Part shown: positions 1 through 9,657 of the stretch, piece by piece
How the letters are laid out: every line of letters begins with the position of its first letter
Numbering within the stretch: the stretch's first letter is position 1
DNA from: Streptomyces sp. NBC_01304
GTDB taxonomy: Bacteria > Actinomycetota > Actinomycetes > Streptomycetales > Streptomycetaceae
DNA length: 64,000 nt
NCBI RefSeq assembly: GCF_035975855.1
Contig: NZ_CP109055.1
Location: forward strand, 8,246,001-8,310,000
Direction: 5' to 3'
Translations under genes and position numbers: made by a program
The notes under the pieces: model-generated
What the model saw: only the letters and a program-made list of their open reading frames with translations
Told to the model about the DNA's origin: nothing
The model's database searches: none

Positions 1-1427
1 ACGTCTTCGGGCTGCGCGATGCCATGTTCCGCGGCGACAAGATCAACACCACCGAGGACCGCGCCGTCCTGCACACCGCGCTGCGTGCCGCGCGGGACGC
101 GGTGATCGAGGTCGACGGGGAGAACGTCGTACCCGACGTGCACGCCGTGCTCGACAAGATGAGCGCCTTCTCGGACAAGGTCCGCTCCGGCGAGTGGACC
201 GGCCACACCGGCAAGCGCATCCGCACCATCGTCAACATCGGCATCGGCGGCTCCGACCTCGGCCCGGCGATGGCGTACGACGTGCTGCGCTCCTACACCC
301 AGCGCGACCTCACCGTCCGCTTCGTGTCGAACGTCGACGGGGCCGACCTGCACGAGGCCGTACGGGACTTGGACCCGGCCGAGACGCTCTTCGTCATCGC
401 CTCCAAGACCTTCACCACGATCGAGACGATCACCAACGCCACCTCCGCGCGGGACTGGCTGCTCACCGGCCTGCGCGCCGACCAGAGCGCGGTGGCCAAG
501 CACTTCGTGGCGCTGTCGACGAATGCCGAGAAGGTGTCGGAGTTCGGCATCGACACGGCCAACATGTTCGAGTTCTGGGACTGGGTCGGCGGCCGCTACT
601 CGTACGACTCCGCGATCGGTCTCTCGCTGATGATCGCGATCGGCCCTGACCGGTTCCGCGAGATGCTCGACGGCTTCCGGCTGGTCGACGAGCACTTCCG
701 TACGGCCCCCGCTGAGGCCAACGTGCCGTTGCTGCTCGGCCTGTTGGGCGTCTGGTACGGCGGCTTCCGCGACGCGCAGTCGCACGCGGTGCTGCCGTAC
801 TCCCACTACCTCTCCAAGTTCACCGCGTACCTGCAGCAGCTGGACATGGAGTCCAACGGCAAGTCCGTGGACCGGGACGGCGTTCCGGTGGACTGGCAGA
901 CCGGGCCGGTCGTCTGGGGCACCCCGGGCACCAACGGCCAGCACGCCTACTACCAGCTGATCCACCAGGGCACGAAGGTCATCCCGGCCGACTTCATCGG
1001 CTTCGCCGAGCCGGTCGCCGATCTGCTGCCGGGCCTGGTCGCCCAGCACGACCTCCTGATGGCCAACTTCTTCGCCCAGACCCAGGCACTCGCCTTCGGC
1101 AAGACGCCGGACGAGGTGCGGGCGGAAGGGGTGCCCGAGGAGCTGGTCGCGCACAAGACGTTCCAGGGCAACCACCCGACGACCACGATCCTGGCGCGCG
1201 AGCTCACGCCGTCCGTGCTCGGCCAGCTGGTCGCGCTGTACGAGCACAAGGTGTTCGTGCAGGGCGCCATCTGGAACATCGACTCCTTCGACCAGTGGGG
1301 CGTCGAGCTCGGCAAGGTCCTCGCCAAGCGGGTGGAGCCGGCGCTCACCGAGGGTGCGGACGTGCCCGGCCTGGACGCCTCGTCCAAGGCGCTGGTGGCG
1401 AAGTACCGGGAGCTGCGGGGTCGTTGA
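1..1427 (+). CDS. pgi: Glucose-6-phosphate isomerase, 5' end outside the window
   Basis: Interconverts glucose-6-phosphate and fructose-6-phosphate in the cytoplasm. The reading frame is open from base 3, so the N-terminus lies upstream; 474 residues are visible against about 550 for the family. Seen: the phosphate-binding stretch [11 protein letters not shown], the [13 protein letters not shown] block, [25 protein letters not shown], and the C-terminal PGI signature with [15 protein letters not shown], which holds the late catalytic lysine region. Context: the oxidative pentose-phosphate operon lies 3.7 kb downstream on the other strand, as in other Streptomyces, so this is probably the copy partnered with zwf. 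An inverted repeat follows the stop. Confidence 0.97.
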   Translation, partial: VFGLRDAMFRGDKINTTEDRAVLHTALRAARDAVIEVDGENVVPDVHAVLDKMSAFSDKVRSGEWTGHTGKRIRTIVNIGIGGSDLGPAMAYDVLRSYTQRDLTVRFVSNVDGADLHEAVRDLDPAETLFVIASKTFTTIETITNATSARDWLLTGLRADQSAVAKHFVALSTNAEKVSEFGIDTANMFEFWDWVGGRYSYDSAIGLSLMIAIGPDRFREMLDGFRLVDEHFRTAPAEANVPLLLGLLGVWYGGFRDAQSHAVLPYSHYLSKFTAYLQQLDMESNGKSVDRDGVPVDWQTGPVVWGTPGTNGQHAYYQLIHQGTKVIPADFIGFAEPVADLLPGLVAQHDLLMANFFAQTQALAFGKTPDEVRAEGVPEELVAHKTFQGNHPTTTILARELTPSVLGQLVALYEHKVFVQGAIWNIDSFDQWGVELGKVLAKRVEPALTEGADVPGLDASSKALVAKYRELRGR

Positions 1428-1436
1428 GGTTCCTGA

Positions 1437-1467
1437 GGCCGCGCACCCGTAAATGGGATGCGCGGCC
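1437..1467 (+). terminator. Hairpin terminator after pgi
   Basis: A perfect 8-bp stem (GGCCGCGC / GCGCGGCC) with a further CCC/GGG pairing inside the loop starts 9 bases after the pgi stop. There is no T-tract, which is usual for actinobacterial terminators. Confidence 0.6.
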
Positions 1468-1474
1468 GCCTTCT

Positions 1475-1510
1475 TGGGGGTGACACTGCCAGGCGGCCCA
1501 GTCACCCCCA
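1475..1510. promoter_or_regulatory. 10-bp inverted repeat just upstream of the DUF2087 gene
   Basis: TGGGGGTGAC at 1475-1484 is perfectly complementary to GTCACCCCCA at 1501-1510, with a 16-nt GC-rich loop. The right arm abuts the AGGAAGG ribosome binding site at 1510-1516. It may be a 5' UTR hairpin, an operator, or part of the pgi terminator; the sequence does not decide. Confidence 0.4.
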
Positions 1511-1522
1511 GGAAGGCCCGTC

Positions 1523-2014
1523 ATGAGCCAGCAGCTGCTCGCCGCCCTCGCCGATCCCGAACGCCTCAAGCTGTACGCCAGCATCGTGCGCTTCGGCGAC
1601 GCGGCCGAGGCGCCCGCCGGGAAGGCCGGACAGAAGCACCTCGCGCGGCTGGTCAAGGCCGGACTCGTGCAGGCACTGCCCGACGGGACGCTCAGGGCGG
1701 ACGCGGAGGTGTTCCGCAAGGCCCTCGCGGCCGCCCCGAAGACCGAGGCGGACGGCGACGTACCGCAGCAGTTGAAGCCGTTCTTCGAGCAGGGGCGACT
1801 GAGGTCGATGCCCATGCGCCCCGCCGTGCGGCAGGCCCTCCTGGCCCACCTCACCCACACGTTGTTCGAGGCGGCCAGGACGTACACCGAACCGGAGGTC
1901 AACGCGGCCTTCCGCACGGTCCATGACGACAGCGCGATGCTGCGCCGCTACTGCGCCGAAGCCGGGCTGCTCGTCCGGGCCAAGGACGGCAGCAGCTATC
2001 AGCGGGCCGCCTGA
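1523..2014 (+). CDS. DUF2087 domain protein, probable HTH-type regulator
   Basis: A 163-aa cytoplasmic protein. The N-terminal ~60 residues (LAALADPERLKLYASIV, then HLARLVKAGLVQ) look like an ArsR-type winged helix. The C-terminal half (LKPFFEQGRLRSMPMRPAVR through YTEPEVNAAFRTVHDDSAMLRRY) is the DUF2087 module, which in other proteins follows DNA-binding domains. The start is fixed by AGGAAGG eight bases upstream. Its end overlaps the convergent LysR gene by 16 bases. Regulatory targets cannot be read from the sequence; a transcription-factor role is inferred from domain order. Confidence 0.8.
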   Translation: MSQQLLAALADPERLKLYASIVRFGDAAEAPAGKAGQKHLARLVKAGLVQALPDGTLRADAEVFRKALAAAPKTEADGDVPQQLKPFFEQGRLRSMPMRPAVRQALLAHLTHTLFEAARTYTEPEVNAAFRTVHDDSAMLRRYCAEAGLLVRAKDGSSYQRAA

Positions 2015-2916
2015 CCGGCCTTGATCTCGTCGTACAGCCGGGCCACCAGGGAGCGCAGCCACTGGTGGCCCGGATCCGTGTCGACCCGGATGTGCCAGGT
2101 CTGGTCGACGCGGACGGTGGGCAGCTCCAGGGGGATCTCCAGGACCGTGAGCGGCAGCGTCCGGGCCGCCTCGTGGGCGAACTCCTCCGGCACGAGGGCC
2201 AGCGCGTCCGTGTCCAGCGTGAACAGGCACGCCGTCATATACGTCGGCACCGTGGCCAGGACGTCGCGGGCCAGCCCCAGTCCGGCCAGCGCCTCGTCGA
2301 CCACCGTACGGGTCTGCCCGCGCCGGGTCGCCGTGATGTGCGGCAGCGCGGCGAAGCGCTTGGCCGTGAGCGGGCGGGCCGCGAAGGGGGCATCGGCGCG
2401 CGTGACGGCGACGTACCGGCAATGACCGAGGGTGCTGCTGCGGAAGTCCGGGGGCAGCGGCTGCGGCAGGGGGCCCAGGTCCAGGTCGATGGCGGTGCGC
2501 AGGTCCGAGATGTTCTCGTCGCCCTCCGGCAGCATCCGCAGCCGCACCCCGGGGGCCTGTCGGGTGACCTCCGCGACCAGTGCCGAGCCGAGCGAGACGG
2601 CCATGCTGTCGTTCGTGCGGATCATGAACTCCCGCTCCAGCGTGGCGAGTTCGACCGGCTGTGGCGGACGCAGCGCCGTGAGCGCGCCGGCCAGCGCCGA
2701 CTGGACCTGCGGCTGGAGCTCACGGGCCCGTGGGGTCAGGGCGAGGCCCCGGCCCGACGGGACGAGCAGCGGATCGCCGACCACCCGACGCAGCCGCCCC
2801 AGCGTGCGGCTCATCGCCGACGGTGACACCTGGAGCTCGGCCGCGGCCCCCGCGACGCTGCCCTCGCGCAGCAGGGCGTCCAGGGCGGGGAGCAGATTCA
2901 TGTCCGGCAGCTGCAT
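1999..2916 (-). CDS. LysR family transcriptional regulator
   Basis: 305 aa. The N-terminal winged HTH (DALLREGSVAGAAAELQVSPSAMSRTLGRLRR, residues ~10-45) is followed by a LysR substrate-binding domain. I start at ATG 2916 because GAGGAG sits 8 bases upstream; the frame is open ~270 bases further but that extension has no protein-like sequence. It is divergent from the DHA2 exporter at 3041 across 124 bp, the usual arrangement for a LysR protein controlling its neighbour. The inducer is unknown. Confidence 0.9.
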   Translation of the reverse strand: MQLPDMNLLPALDALLREGSVAGAAAELQVSPSAMSRTLGRLRRVVGDPLLVPSGRGLALTPRARELQPQVQSALAGALTALRPPQPVELATLEREFMIRTNDSMAVSLGSALVAEVTRQAPGVRLRMLPEGDENISDLRTAIDLDLGPLPQPLPPDFRSSTLGHCRYVAVTRADAPFAARPLTAKRFAALPHITATRRGQTRTVVDEALAGLGLARDVLATVPTYMTACLFTLDTDALALVPEEFAHEAARTLPLTVLEIPLELPTVRVDQTWHIRVDTDPGHQWLRSLVARLYDEIKAGQAAR

Positions 2917-3040
2917 GCCATGCACTCCTCGGCTGACCAATCGGAACTTGTGTGCAGCAATCCTAGCGCTCAGGCTGAAAGCAGCGCAGGGCCCGCCCCG
3001 GCCCGCGTATCCCGCATCTTCGGACCCGAGGGGGACACGC

Positions 3041-4441
3041 ATGATCGACTCACGGCAGCGGAGCATCGCGCTCCTGGTCGCCGGCTGCTTCTTCATGGAG
3101 AACCTGGACGGCACCATCGTCACGACCGCGACCCCGCAGATCGCGGCCGCCCTGGACAGCACACCGGCCGCCGTCGGCCTGGTCGTCACCGCCTATCTGG
3201 TGACCCTGGCCGTCCTCATACCGCTCAGCGGCTGGCTCACCGCGCGTTACGGCGCACGGCGCGTGATGCTGTCCGCCATCACCCTGTTCACCCTCGCCTC
3301 GCTCGGCTGCGCCCTCAGCGAGAACCTCGGCACGCTGGTCGCCCTGCGGATCGCGCAGGGCGCCGGCGGCGCGATGATGGTGCCGGTCGGACGGCTCGTC
3401 GTGCTCGCGCGGACCGAGAAGCGGGACATTCCGAAGGTCATGGCGTACATCGTGTGGCCCGCGCTGATCGCACCCGTCCTCGCGCCGCTGCTCGGCGGTT
3501 TCCTTGTCACGTACGCCAGTTGGCACTGGATGTTCCTGATCAACCTGCCGCTCGGGGTGCTGGCCTTCGCGGTGGCCCGGCGGCTCATCGAGGCGGGGCC
3601 CGCGGGCGCGCCCCCGCCGCTCGACATCGCCGGGGTGCTGCTGACCTGCACCGGGCTCGGCGCCCTGACCTGGACCGCGCATCTGCTCACCGAGGGCGCC
3701 GGATGGAGCGTGGTCGGGGTGCTCGCCGCCGGTTCCGCGGCCGCTCTGGTGCTTGCCGTACGTCATCTGGGGCGCGCCCCGCACCCGCTGCTCAACCTCC
3801 GTACGCTGCGGGTCGCTTCGTTCCGGGCGACGGTGACCGGGGGGTCGCTGTTCTGGGTGGTCGTGGGTGCCGTGCCGTTCCTGCTGCCGCTGCTCTTCCA
3901 GGAGGTGTTCGGCTGGAGTGCGGTGAAGTCCGGTGCGGTGGTGCTCTTCGTGTTCGTCGGCAACATCGGGATCAAGCCCGCGACGACGTATCTGCTCAAC
4001 CGGTTCGGATTCCGGCCTCTGTTGGTCGCCTCCACGGCGGGGCTCGCCGTCACCATGGCAGCCTGCGCCCTGCTCGCTTTCGGTACGCCGCTCGCGCTGA
4101 TCGCCGTGGTGTCGCTGGCCAGTGGCGCGGCCCGCTCGCTGGCGCTCACCGGCTATTCGACGCTGGCCTTCAGCGAGACGCCGCCGGGGCAACTGCGGGA
4201 CGCCAACGCTCTGTCGGCCACCGCACAGCAGCTCTCCGCCGGGCTGGGGGTCGCGGCCGCGACCGTGGCGCTGCATGTGGGCACGGCCGTGACGGACAGC
4301 CCGGCGGGTGCGTACGCGACGGCCTTCCTGCTCCTGGCCGGGCTCGCTCTGACGGCCACGGCCGGGGCCGTCAGGCTGAGTTCGGGGGCCGGGGACGGGG
4401 TGCGGGCGGTTGCGAAGGTCGGGGTCTCCGCCATCAAGTAG
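3041..4441 (+). CDS. DHA2-type MFS drug exporter
   Basis: 466-aa integral membrane protein of the major facilitator superfamily. The N-terminus has the ENLDGTIVTTATPQIAAAL segment typical of DHA2 exporters, the loop 2-3 motif GWLTARYGARRV, and the motif C-like proline/glycine stretch LIAPVLAPLLGGFLV in TM5. The hydrophobic pattern suggests 13-14 helices. Start ATG 3041 is preceded by GAGGGGG. The divergent LysR gene is the likely regulator. Substrate is not predictable; proton-coupled efflux is the family rule. Confidence 0.9.
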   Translation: MIDSRQRSIALLVAGCFFMENLDGTIVTTATPQIAAALDSTPAAVGLVVTAYLVTLAVLIPLSGWLTARYGARRVMLSAITLFTLASLGCALSENLGTLVALRIAQGAGGAMMVPVGRLVVLARTEKRDIPKVMAYIVWPALIAPVLAPLLGGFLVTYASWHWMFLINLPLGVLAFAVARRLIEAGPAGAPPPLDIAGVLLTCTGLGALTWTAHLLTEGAGWSVVGVLAAGSAAALVLAVRHLGRAPHPLLNLRTLRVASFRATVTGGSLFWVVVGAVPFLLPLLFQEVFGWSAVKSGAVVLFVFVGNIGIKPATTYLLNRFGFRPLLVASTAGLAVTMAACALLAFGTPLALIAVVSLASGAARSLALTGYSTLAFSETPPGQLRDANALSATAQQLSAGLGVAAATVALHVGTAVTDSPAGAYATAFLLLAGLALTATAGAVRLSSGAGDGVRAVAKVGVSAIK

Positions 4442-4503
4442 GCAGGTGAGGAGCTGCTGTCAGAAGCGCTCCCCGATTGGTCGCTCTTTGGCACACTGCG
4501 CGC

Positions 4504-5067
4504 ATGGATGACATATCTCTGCCGCACAAGGGGTGGGGCAAGGGCAGTGTGCGCGTCGCACACGCCCCTGTCGGCACGGCGACCGTGTTGGAAATCCAGG
4601 GCAGTCGGCTCTCCAACTACTACGTGTACGGACTGGTGGAAACCGCCACCAGTCTCGAGCAGGGAGGCATGCTCGCCTCGGTCTGCTTCAGCGGTGAACG
4701 CCTGCGGGCCGTCGTACCGCGCGAGTACACGCATGTGAAGATCTCACCTCCCTCCAACAGCGCGGGGATCGTCCGCTGGAAGTTGGGCTTCCGCCCCGGG
4801 GACGGCATCCGCGAGCTGACCGGCGAGGACCCGGTCCGCGGCAGTCACCCGGATGTGCTGAGGTGGAGCGGTGGTCCGGCCGAGCTGGCCCTGGAGGTGG
4901 GGAAGGGCTATGCCCGTGTGCACCACTGTGCGCTCAGCGGTGCCCGGCGCGAAGAGGTGCGCTACGTCGGCGAGGGGCCCTTCAGGGGCACGCTGAAGGT
5001 GCCCGGCCCCGGACTGATCGAGGTGGACTGCCTCGTCGCCTGGTCACTCCAGCCGCTGAAAGCATGA
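4504..5067 (+). CDS. Conserved hypothetical protein (187 aa)
   Basis: No recognised domain and no signal peptide or membrane segment. Composition suggests an all-beta fold: many alternating hydrophobic strands such as VRVAHAPVGTATVLEIQG and LKVPGPGLIEVDCLVAW, ending shortly after DCLVAWSLQ. I prefer ATG 4504 over an upstream in-frame TTG (4477); neither has a convincing ribosome binding site, so it may be leaderless. It stands alone between the exporter and the pgl terminator. Confidence 0.65.
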   Translation: MDDISLPHKGWGKGSVRVAHAPVGTATVLEIQGSRLSNYYVYGLVETATSLEQGGMLASVCFSGERLRAVVPREYTHVKISPPSNSAGIVRWKLGFRPGDGIRELTGEDPVRGSHPDVLRWSGGPAELALEVGKGYARVHHCALSGARREEVRYVGEGPFRGTLKVPGPGLIEVDCLVAWSLQPLKA

Positions 5068-5099
5068 CGGCCCGGTCCGCCTGAGCGGGCCGGGCCGTC
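5066..5099. terminator. Bidirectional terminator between the hypothetical gene and pgl
   Basis: A 15-bp stem (5066-5080 with 5085-5099, one T.G pair, tetraloop CTGA) starts inside the stop codon of the upstream gene and ends 16 bases from the stop of the convergent pgl gene. Confidence 0.8.
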
Positions 5100-5114
5100 A
5101 ACCGGTGTGTCCGG

Positions 5115-5900
5115 TCAGGGTGAAGCAGGCGGATACAGATCCCACGGCAGCTGCGAGGCCGCCGCCGAGTCGAGCAGCCACAGCGTCCGGACGCGGCCGT
5201 ACGCGCCCGCCGCCGGGGCCTGGATCTCGCCCGTGCCCGACAGTGCGATCGCCGCCGCCTTCGCCTTGTCCTCGCCCGCCGCGAGCAGCCACACCTCACG
5301 TGCCGCGCGGATCGCGGGCAGCGTGAGGGAGATGCGGGTGGGCGGGGGCTTGGGTGCGCCGTGCACGCCGATCACCATGCGCTCGGTCTCCCGGACGCCG
5401 GGGTGCTCGGGGAACAGCGAGGCCACGTGGGTGTCGGGGCCGACGCCGAGGAGGAGCACGTCGAAGGACGGGACCTCCGCGTGGTTCTCCGGCCGTGCGG
5501 CGCCCGCGAGTTCGGCCGCGTACGCCTCCGCCGCCGCATCCGCGTCGTTGCCGTACGCGCCGTCCGACGCCGGCATCGCATGCACCCGGGCAGGGTCCAG
5601 CGGCACCGAGTCGAGCAGCGCCTCGCGGGCCTGGGTGACATTGCGGTCCGGGTCGCCCTCGGGCAGGAACCGCTCGTCGCCCCACCACAGGTCGAGCCGG
5701 GCCCAGTCGATCGCGTCCCGCGCGGGGGACGAACCGAGCGCGGCAAGCAGGCCGTTGCCGTTCCGGCCGCCCGTGAGCACGACCGAGGCCGAGCCACGGG
5801 CCGCCTGGGCGTCCACGATCTTGGTGATCAGGCGGGCCGCGGCGGCCTGGGCCATCAGCTCCTTGTCGCGGTGGACGACGAGCTGCGGGGACGAGGTCAT
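5115..5900 (-). CDS. pgl: 6-phosphogluconolactonase
   Basis: 261 aa; hydrolyses 6-phosphogluconolactone to 6-phosphogluconate, the second step of the oxidative pentose-phosphate pathway. Seen: VVLTGGRNGNGLLAAL near residue 45, the WWGDERFLPEGDPDRN block near 80, and the LLLGVGPDTHVASLFPEH block near 155, all diagnostic for the SugarP_isomerase-fold DevB/Pgl family. It is the last gene of the tkt-tal-zwf-opcA-pgl operon, starting 7 bases after the opcA stop. Confidence 0.95.
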   Translation of the reverse strand: MTSSPQLVVHRDKELMAQAAAARLITKIVDAQAARGSASVVLTGGRNGNGLLAALGSSPARDAIDWARLDLWWGDERFLPEGDPDRNVTQAREALLDSVPLDPARVHAMPASDGAYGNDADAAAEAYAAELAGAARPENHAEVPSFDVLLLGVGPDTHVASLFPEHPGVRETERMVIGVHGAPKPPPTRISLTLPAIRAAREVWLLAAGEDKAKAAAIALSGTGEIQAPAAGAYGRVRTLWLLDSAAASQLPWDLYPPASP

Positions 5901-5907
5901 GACGTAC

Positions 5908-6954
5908 TCACTTCGCTGCCGCCGCCTTCGAAGTCGCCTTCTTGGCGGGGGACTTGGCCGCCTTCTTCGCCGGAACGGCAGCCTCCTCGGGGGCCGAAGC
6001 CGTCTCGGGCACGGTCTGCACCTCGGCGGCCTCGCCGAGCCGGTCCACGCCGAACTTCAGCGCCGACGCGTACGTGTCGTCCGGGTCGAGGCGGCGCAGC
6101 TCCTCCGCGATCAGCTCGGCCGTCTCGCGCCGCTTCAGCGCCACCGCGCGGTCCGGCTGGCCCTGCATGGAGAGCGTGGCCAGCGAGCCGTCGGCGCGGT
6201 CGAGGACGATCGGGCCGCAGTTGGTCTCCATGTGGACCGAGGTCAGCCCCGGACCGGTGGACACGCTGCGGTTGACCGGCACACCGAGGCGGTCCGCCAG
6301 CCACATGGCGAGCAGCTCGACGCTCGGGTTGTACTCCTCGCCCTCCACCCCGACCGCGGTGACCTGGCAGGTCACCTGGTCCAGCGCGGCGGCCAGCATG
6401 GACCGCCACGGGGTGATCCGGGTCCACGAGAGGTCCGTGTCGCCCGGGGTGTACGTCTCCGCGCGCGCGGCCAGCTCGTGGATGGGCTGCTCGGCCGCGT
6501 ACGTGTCGGTCACCCGGCGCTGGGCGAGCGCGCCCAGCGGGTCGTTCGCCGGGTCGATCGGCGCGTTCACCGGCCACCACACGACGACCGGCGCGTCCGG
6601 CAGGAGCAGCGGAAGCACCACGGACTGGGCGTGGTTGATGGCCTCGCCGTACAGCCGCAGGACGACCGTCTCGCCGGTACCCGCGTCCGCGCCCACCCGT
6701 ACCTCGGCGTCGAGGCGCGAGTTGGTGCGGTCACGGGGAGAACGGGAGACCCGCTTGATGACGACCAGCTTGCGCGAGGGGTGCTCGCGCGATGCCTCGC
6801 CGGCCGCCTTCAGGGCGTCGTAGGCGTTCTCCTCGTCCGTGACGATGACCAGGGTGAGCACCATGCCGACGGCCGGCGAGCCGATGGCCCGGCGGCCCTG
6901 CACGAGGGCCTTGTTGATCTTGCTGGCCGTGGTGTCCGTAAGGTCGATCTTCAT
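5908..6954 (-). CDS. opcA: Glucose-6-phosphate dehydrogenase assembly protein OpcA
   Basis: 348 aa. OpcA is required for full activity or oligomerisation of Zwf in actinobacteria and cyanobacteria. Seen: the N-terminal MKIDLTDTTASKINKALV, the central VVWWPVNAPIDPANDPLGAL and the RITPWRSMLAAALD block typical of the family. The last ~20 residues are a Lys/Ala-rich tail with PAKKAAKSPAKKAT repeats, common in high-GC actinobacteria. Its ATG overlaps the zwf stop by 4 bases (ATGA), so translation is probably coupled to zwf. Confidence 0.95.
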   Translation of the reverse strand: MKIDLTDTTASKINKALVQGRRAIGSPAVGMVLTLVIVTDEENAYDALKAAGEASREHPSRKLVVIKRVSRSPRDRTNSRLDAEVRVGADAGTGETVVLRLYGEAINHAQSVVLPLLLPDAPVVVWWPVNAPIDPANDPLGALAQRRVTDTYAAEQPIHELAARAETYTPGDTDLSWTRITPWRSMLAAALDQVTCQVTAVGVEGEEYNPSVELLAMWLADRLGVPVNRSVSTGPGLTSVHMETNCGPIVLDRADGSLATLSMQGQPDRAVALKRRETAELIAEELRRLDPDDTYASALKFGVDRLGEAAEVQTVPETASAPEEAAVPAKKAAKSPAKKATSKAAAAK

Positions 6955-8489
6955 GGCCGACGCCAGCTCCGTCCGTCTCGTTCGAGCATTTCGTCCGCCT
7001 CGACAGGTCCCCAGGTCCCGGACGGGTACTGGGCGGGCTTGCCGTGCGTGTCCCAGTGCTGCTCGATCGGGTCGAGGATCTCCCAGGAGCGCTCGACCTC
7101 CTCGGTGCGCGGGAAGAGGTTCGAGTCGCCCAACAGGACGTCGAGGATGAGGCGTTCGTACGCCTCCGGGCTGGACTCCGTGAAGGACTCGCCGTACGCG
7201 AAGTCCATGGAGACGTCCCGCACCTCCATCGAGGTGCCCGGCACCTTCGAGCCGAACCGCATGGTCACGCCCTCGTCCGGCTGCACCCGGATGACCAGGG
7301 CGTTCTGCCCCAGCTCCTCGGTGGCGGTGTGGTCGAAGGGGGAGTGCGGGGCGCGCTGGAAGACGACCGCGATCTCGGTGACGCGACGGCCCAGACGCTT
7401 GCCGGTACGCAGGTAGAACGGCACGCCCGCCCAGCGGCGGTTGTCGATCTCCAGCTTCACGGCGGCGTAGGTGTCGGTCTTCGACTTGGGGTCGATGCCG
7501 TCCTCTTGGAGGTAGCCGATGACCTTCTCGCCACCCTGCCAGCCGGCCGCGTACTGGCCGCGCACGGTGTCCGCGGCCAGATCCTTCGGGATCTTCACGG
7601 CGCCGAGGACCTTGGTCTTCTCGGCCGCGAGGGCGTCCGCGTCGAAGGAGGCGGGCTCCTCCATCGCGGTCAGGGCGAGGAGTTGGAGCAGGTGGTTCTG
7701 GATGACGTCACGGGCGGCGCCGATGCCGTCGTAGTAGCCGGCGCGGCCGCCGATGCCGATGTCCTCGGCCATCGTGATCTGCACGTGGTCGACGTACGAC
7801 CGGTTCCAGATCGGCTCGAAGAGCGTGTTGGCGAAGCGGAGCGCCAGGATGTTCTGGACGGTCTCCTTGCCGAGGTAGTGGTCGATCCGGAACACCTGGT
7901 CCGGGTCGAACACCTCGTGCACGATCGCGTTCAACTCCTTGGCGGAGGCGAGATCGTGGCCGAAGGGCTTCTCGATGACCGCGCGGCGCCAGGCGCCTTC
8001 CTTCGGGTCGGCCAGGCCGTGCTCCTTGAGCTGCTGGACGACCTTCGGGAAGAACTTCGGCGGCACCGACAGGTAGAAGGCGAAGTTGCCGCCCGTGCCC
8101 TGTGCCTTGTCGAGCTCCTCGATGGTCGCCTTCAGCGTCTCGAAGGCGTTGTCGTCGTCGAAGTCGCCCTGTACGAACCGGCAGCCCTGCACCAGCTGCT
8201 GCCAGACCTCCTCGCGGAAGGGGGTGCGGGCATGCTCCTTGACGGCGTCGTGGACTTCCTGCGCGAAGTCCTCGTCCTGCCACTCGCGGCGCGCGAAGCC
8301 GATGAGCGAGAAGCCCGGCGGCAACAGGCCGCGATTGGCCAGGTCGTACACGGCAGGCATCAGCTTCTTACGGGACAAATCGCCCGTGACGCCGAAGATC
8401 ACCAGGCCCGACGGCCCCGCGATACGCGGGAGCCGTCGGTCCAGTGCGTCACGCAGCGGGTTTGCGCCGCTTGCGGAAACGGGGGTCAA
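6951..8489 (-). CDS. zwf: Glucose-6-phosphate 1-dehydrogenase
   Basis: 512 aa; oxidises glucose-6-phosphate, making NADPH and 6-phosphogluconolactone. Seen: the dinucleotide-binding GVTGDLSRKKLMPA near residue 30 and the active-site RIDHYLGKE near 190. I place the start at a TTG (8489) with GGAGG ten bases upstream; no ATG or GTG fits the conserved N-terminus (TPVSASGANPLRDA). It starts 5 bases after the tal stop. The weak TTG start may lower its translation relative to tal and tkt. Confidence 0.95.
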   Translation of the reverse strand: MTPVSASGANPLRDALDRRLPRIAGPSGLVIFGVTGDLSRKKLMPAVYDLANRGLLPPGFSLIGFARREWQDEDFAQEVHDAVKEHARTPFREEVWQQLVQGCRFVQGDFDDDNAFETLKATIEELDKAQGTGGNFAFYLSVPPKFFPKVVQQLKEHGLADPKEGAWRRAVIEKPFGHDLASAKELNAIVHEVFDPDQVFRIDHYLGKETVQNILALRFANTLFEPIWNRSYVDHVQITMAEDIGIGGRAGYYDGIGAARDVIQNHLLQLLALTAMEEPASFDADALAAEKTKVLGAVKIPKDLAADTVRGQYAAGWQGGEKVIGYLQEDGIDPKSKTDTYAAVKLEIDNRRWAGVPFYLRTGKRLGRRVTEIAVVFQRAPHSPFDHTATEELGQNALVIRVQPDEGVTMRFGSKVPGTSMEVRDVSMDFAYGESFTESSPEAYERLILDVLLGDSNLFPRTEEVERSWEILDPIEQHWDTHGKPAQYPSGTWGPVEADEMLERDGRSWRRP

Positions 8490-8494
8490 GTTGG

Positions 8495-9613
8495 TCAGGC
8501 CTCCGAAGGGGTGAGGCGCTTGAGCTCCGCCTCCGTGGACTTGAGCAGGTCGTTCCAGGACGCCTCGAACTTCTCGACGCCCTCGTCCTCGAGCAGCTGC
8601 ACCACGTCGTCGTACGAGATGCCGAGCTTCTCCACGGCGGCGATCTCGGCGCGCGACTGCTCGTACGTGCCGGCGATGGTGTTGCCGGTGATCTGCCCGT
8701 GGTCGGCGGTGGCGTCCAGGGTCGCCTCCGGCATGGTGTTCACCGTGTTGGGTGCGACGAGGTCGTCGACGTACAGGGTGTCCTTGTACGCCGGGTCCTT
8801 GACGCCGGTCGAAGCCCACAGCGGACGCTGCTTGTTGGCCTGCGCCTTGTCGAGGGCCGCCCAGCGGTCCGTGGCGAAGACCTCCTCGTACGCCTCGAAC
8901 GCGAGACGGGCGTTGGCGAGCGCGGCCTTGCCCTTGAGGGACTTGGCCTCGTCCGTGCCGATGCCGTCGAGCCGCTTGTCGATCTCGGTGTCCACGCGGG
9001 ACACGAAGAACGACGCCACCGAGTGGATCTGCGAGAGGTCGAGGCCCGCGGCCTTCGCCTTCTCCAGGCCCGCCAGGTAGGCGTCCATGACCTCGCGGTA
9101 GCGCTCCAGCGAGAAGATCAGCGTGACGTTGACGCTGATGCCCTTGCCGATGGTCTCGGTGATCGCGGGCAGGCCCGCCTTGGTCGCCGGGATCTTGATG
9201 AGCGTGTTCGGCCGGTCCACCAGCCACGCCAGCTGCTTGGCCTCGGCGACGGTAGCCGCCGTGTTGTGCGCCAGGCGCGGGTCGACCTCGATGGAGACCC
9301 GGCCGTCCTGGCCACCGGTGGCGTCGTACAGCGGACGCAGAATGTCCGCCGCGTCCCGTACGTCCGCCGTGGTGATCATGCGGATGGCTTCCTCGACGGT
9401 GACCTTGCGGGCGGCGAGGTCGGCGAGCTGCTGCTCGTAACCGTCGCCCGACGAGATCGCCTTCTGGAAAATCGACGGGTTGGTCGTGACGCCCACGACG
9501 TGGCTCTGGTCGATGAGCTCGGCCAGATTGCCGGACGTGATCCGCTTGCGCGACAGGTCGTCCAGCCAGATCGCGACGCCTTCCTCGGAGAGGCGCTTGA
9601 GTGCGTCTGTCAT
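8495..9613 (-). CDS. tal: Transaldolase
   Basis: 372 aa; transfers a dihydroxyacetone unit from sedoheptulose-7-phosphate to glyceraldehyde-3-phosphate. Seen: [14 protein letters not shown] near residue 40 and the Schiff-base lysine segment [14 protein letters not shown] near 140. This is the long single-domain transaldolase of actinobacteria. ATG 9613 has AGGAG 11 bases upstream. The gene lies 44 bp downstream of tkt. Confidence 0.96.
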   Translation of the reverse strand: MTDALKRLSEEGVAIWLDDLSRKRITSGNLAELIDQSHVVGVTTNPSIFQKAISSGDGYEQQLADLAARKVTVEEAIRMITTADVRDAADILRPLYDATGGQDGRVSIEVDPRLAHNTAATVAEAKQLAWLVDRPNTLIKIPATKAGLPAITETIGKGISVNVTLIFSLERYREVMDAYLAGLEKAKAAGLDLSQIHSVASFFVSRVDTEIDKRLDGIGTDEAKSLKGKAALANARLAFEAYEEVFATDRWAALDKAQANKQRPLWASTGVKDPAYKDTLYVDDLVAPNTVNTMPEATLDATADHGQITGNTIAGTYEQSRAEIAAVEKLGISYDDVVQLLEDEGVEKFEASWNDLLKSTEAELKRLTPSEA

Positions 9614-9657
9614 GGAAATTGCATCTCCTACGTTGCGTGAATGAGCGTCTACGGGCG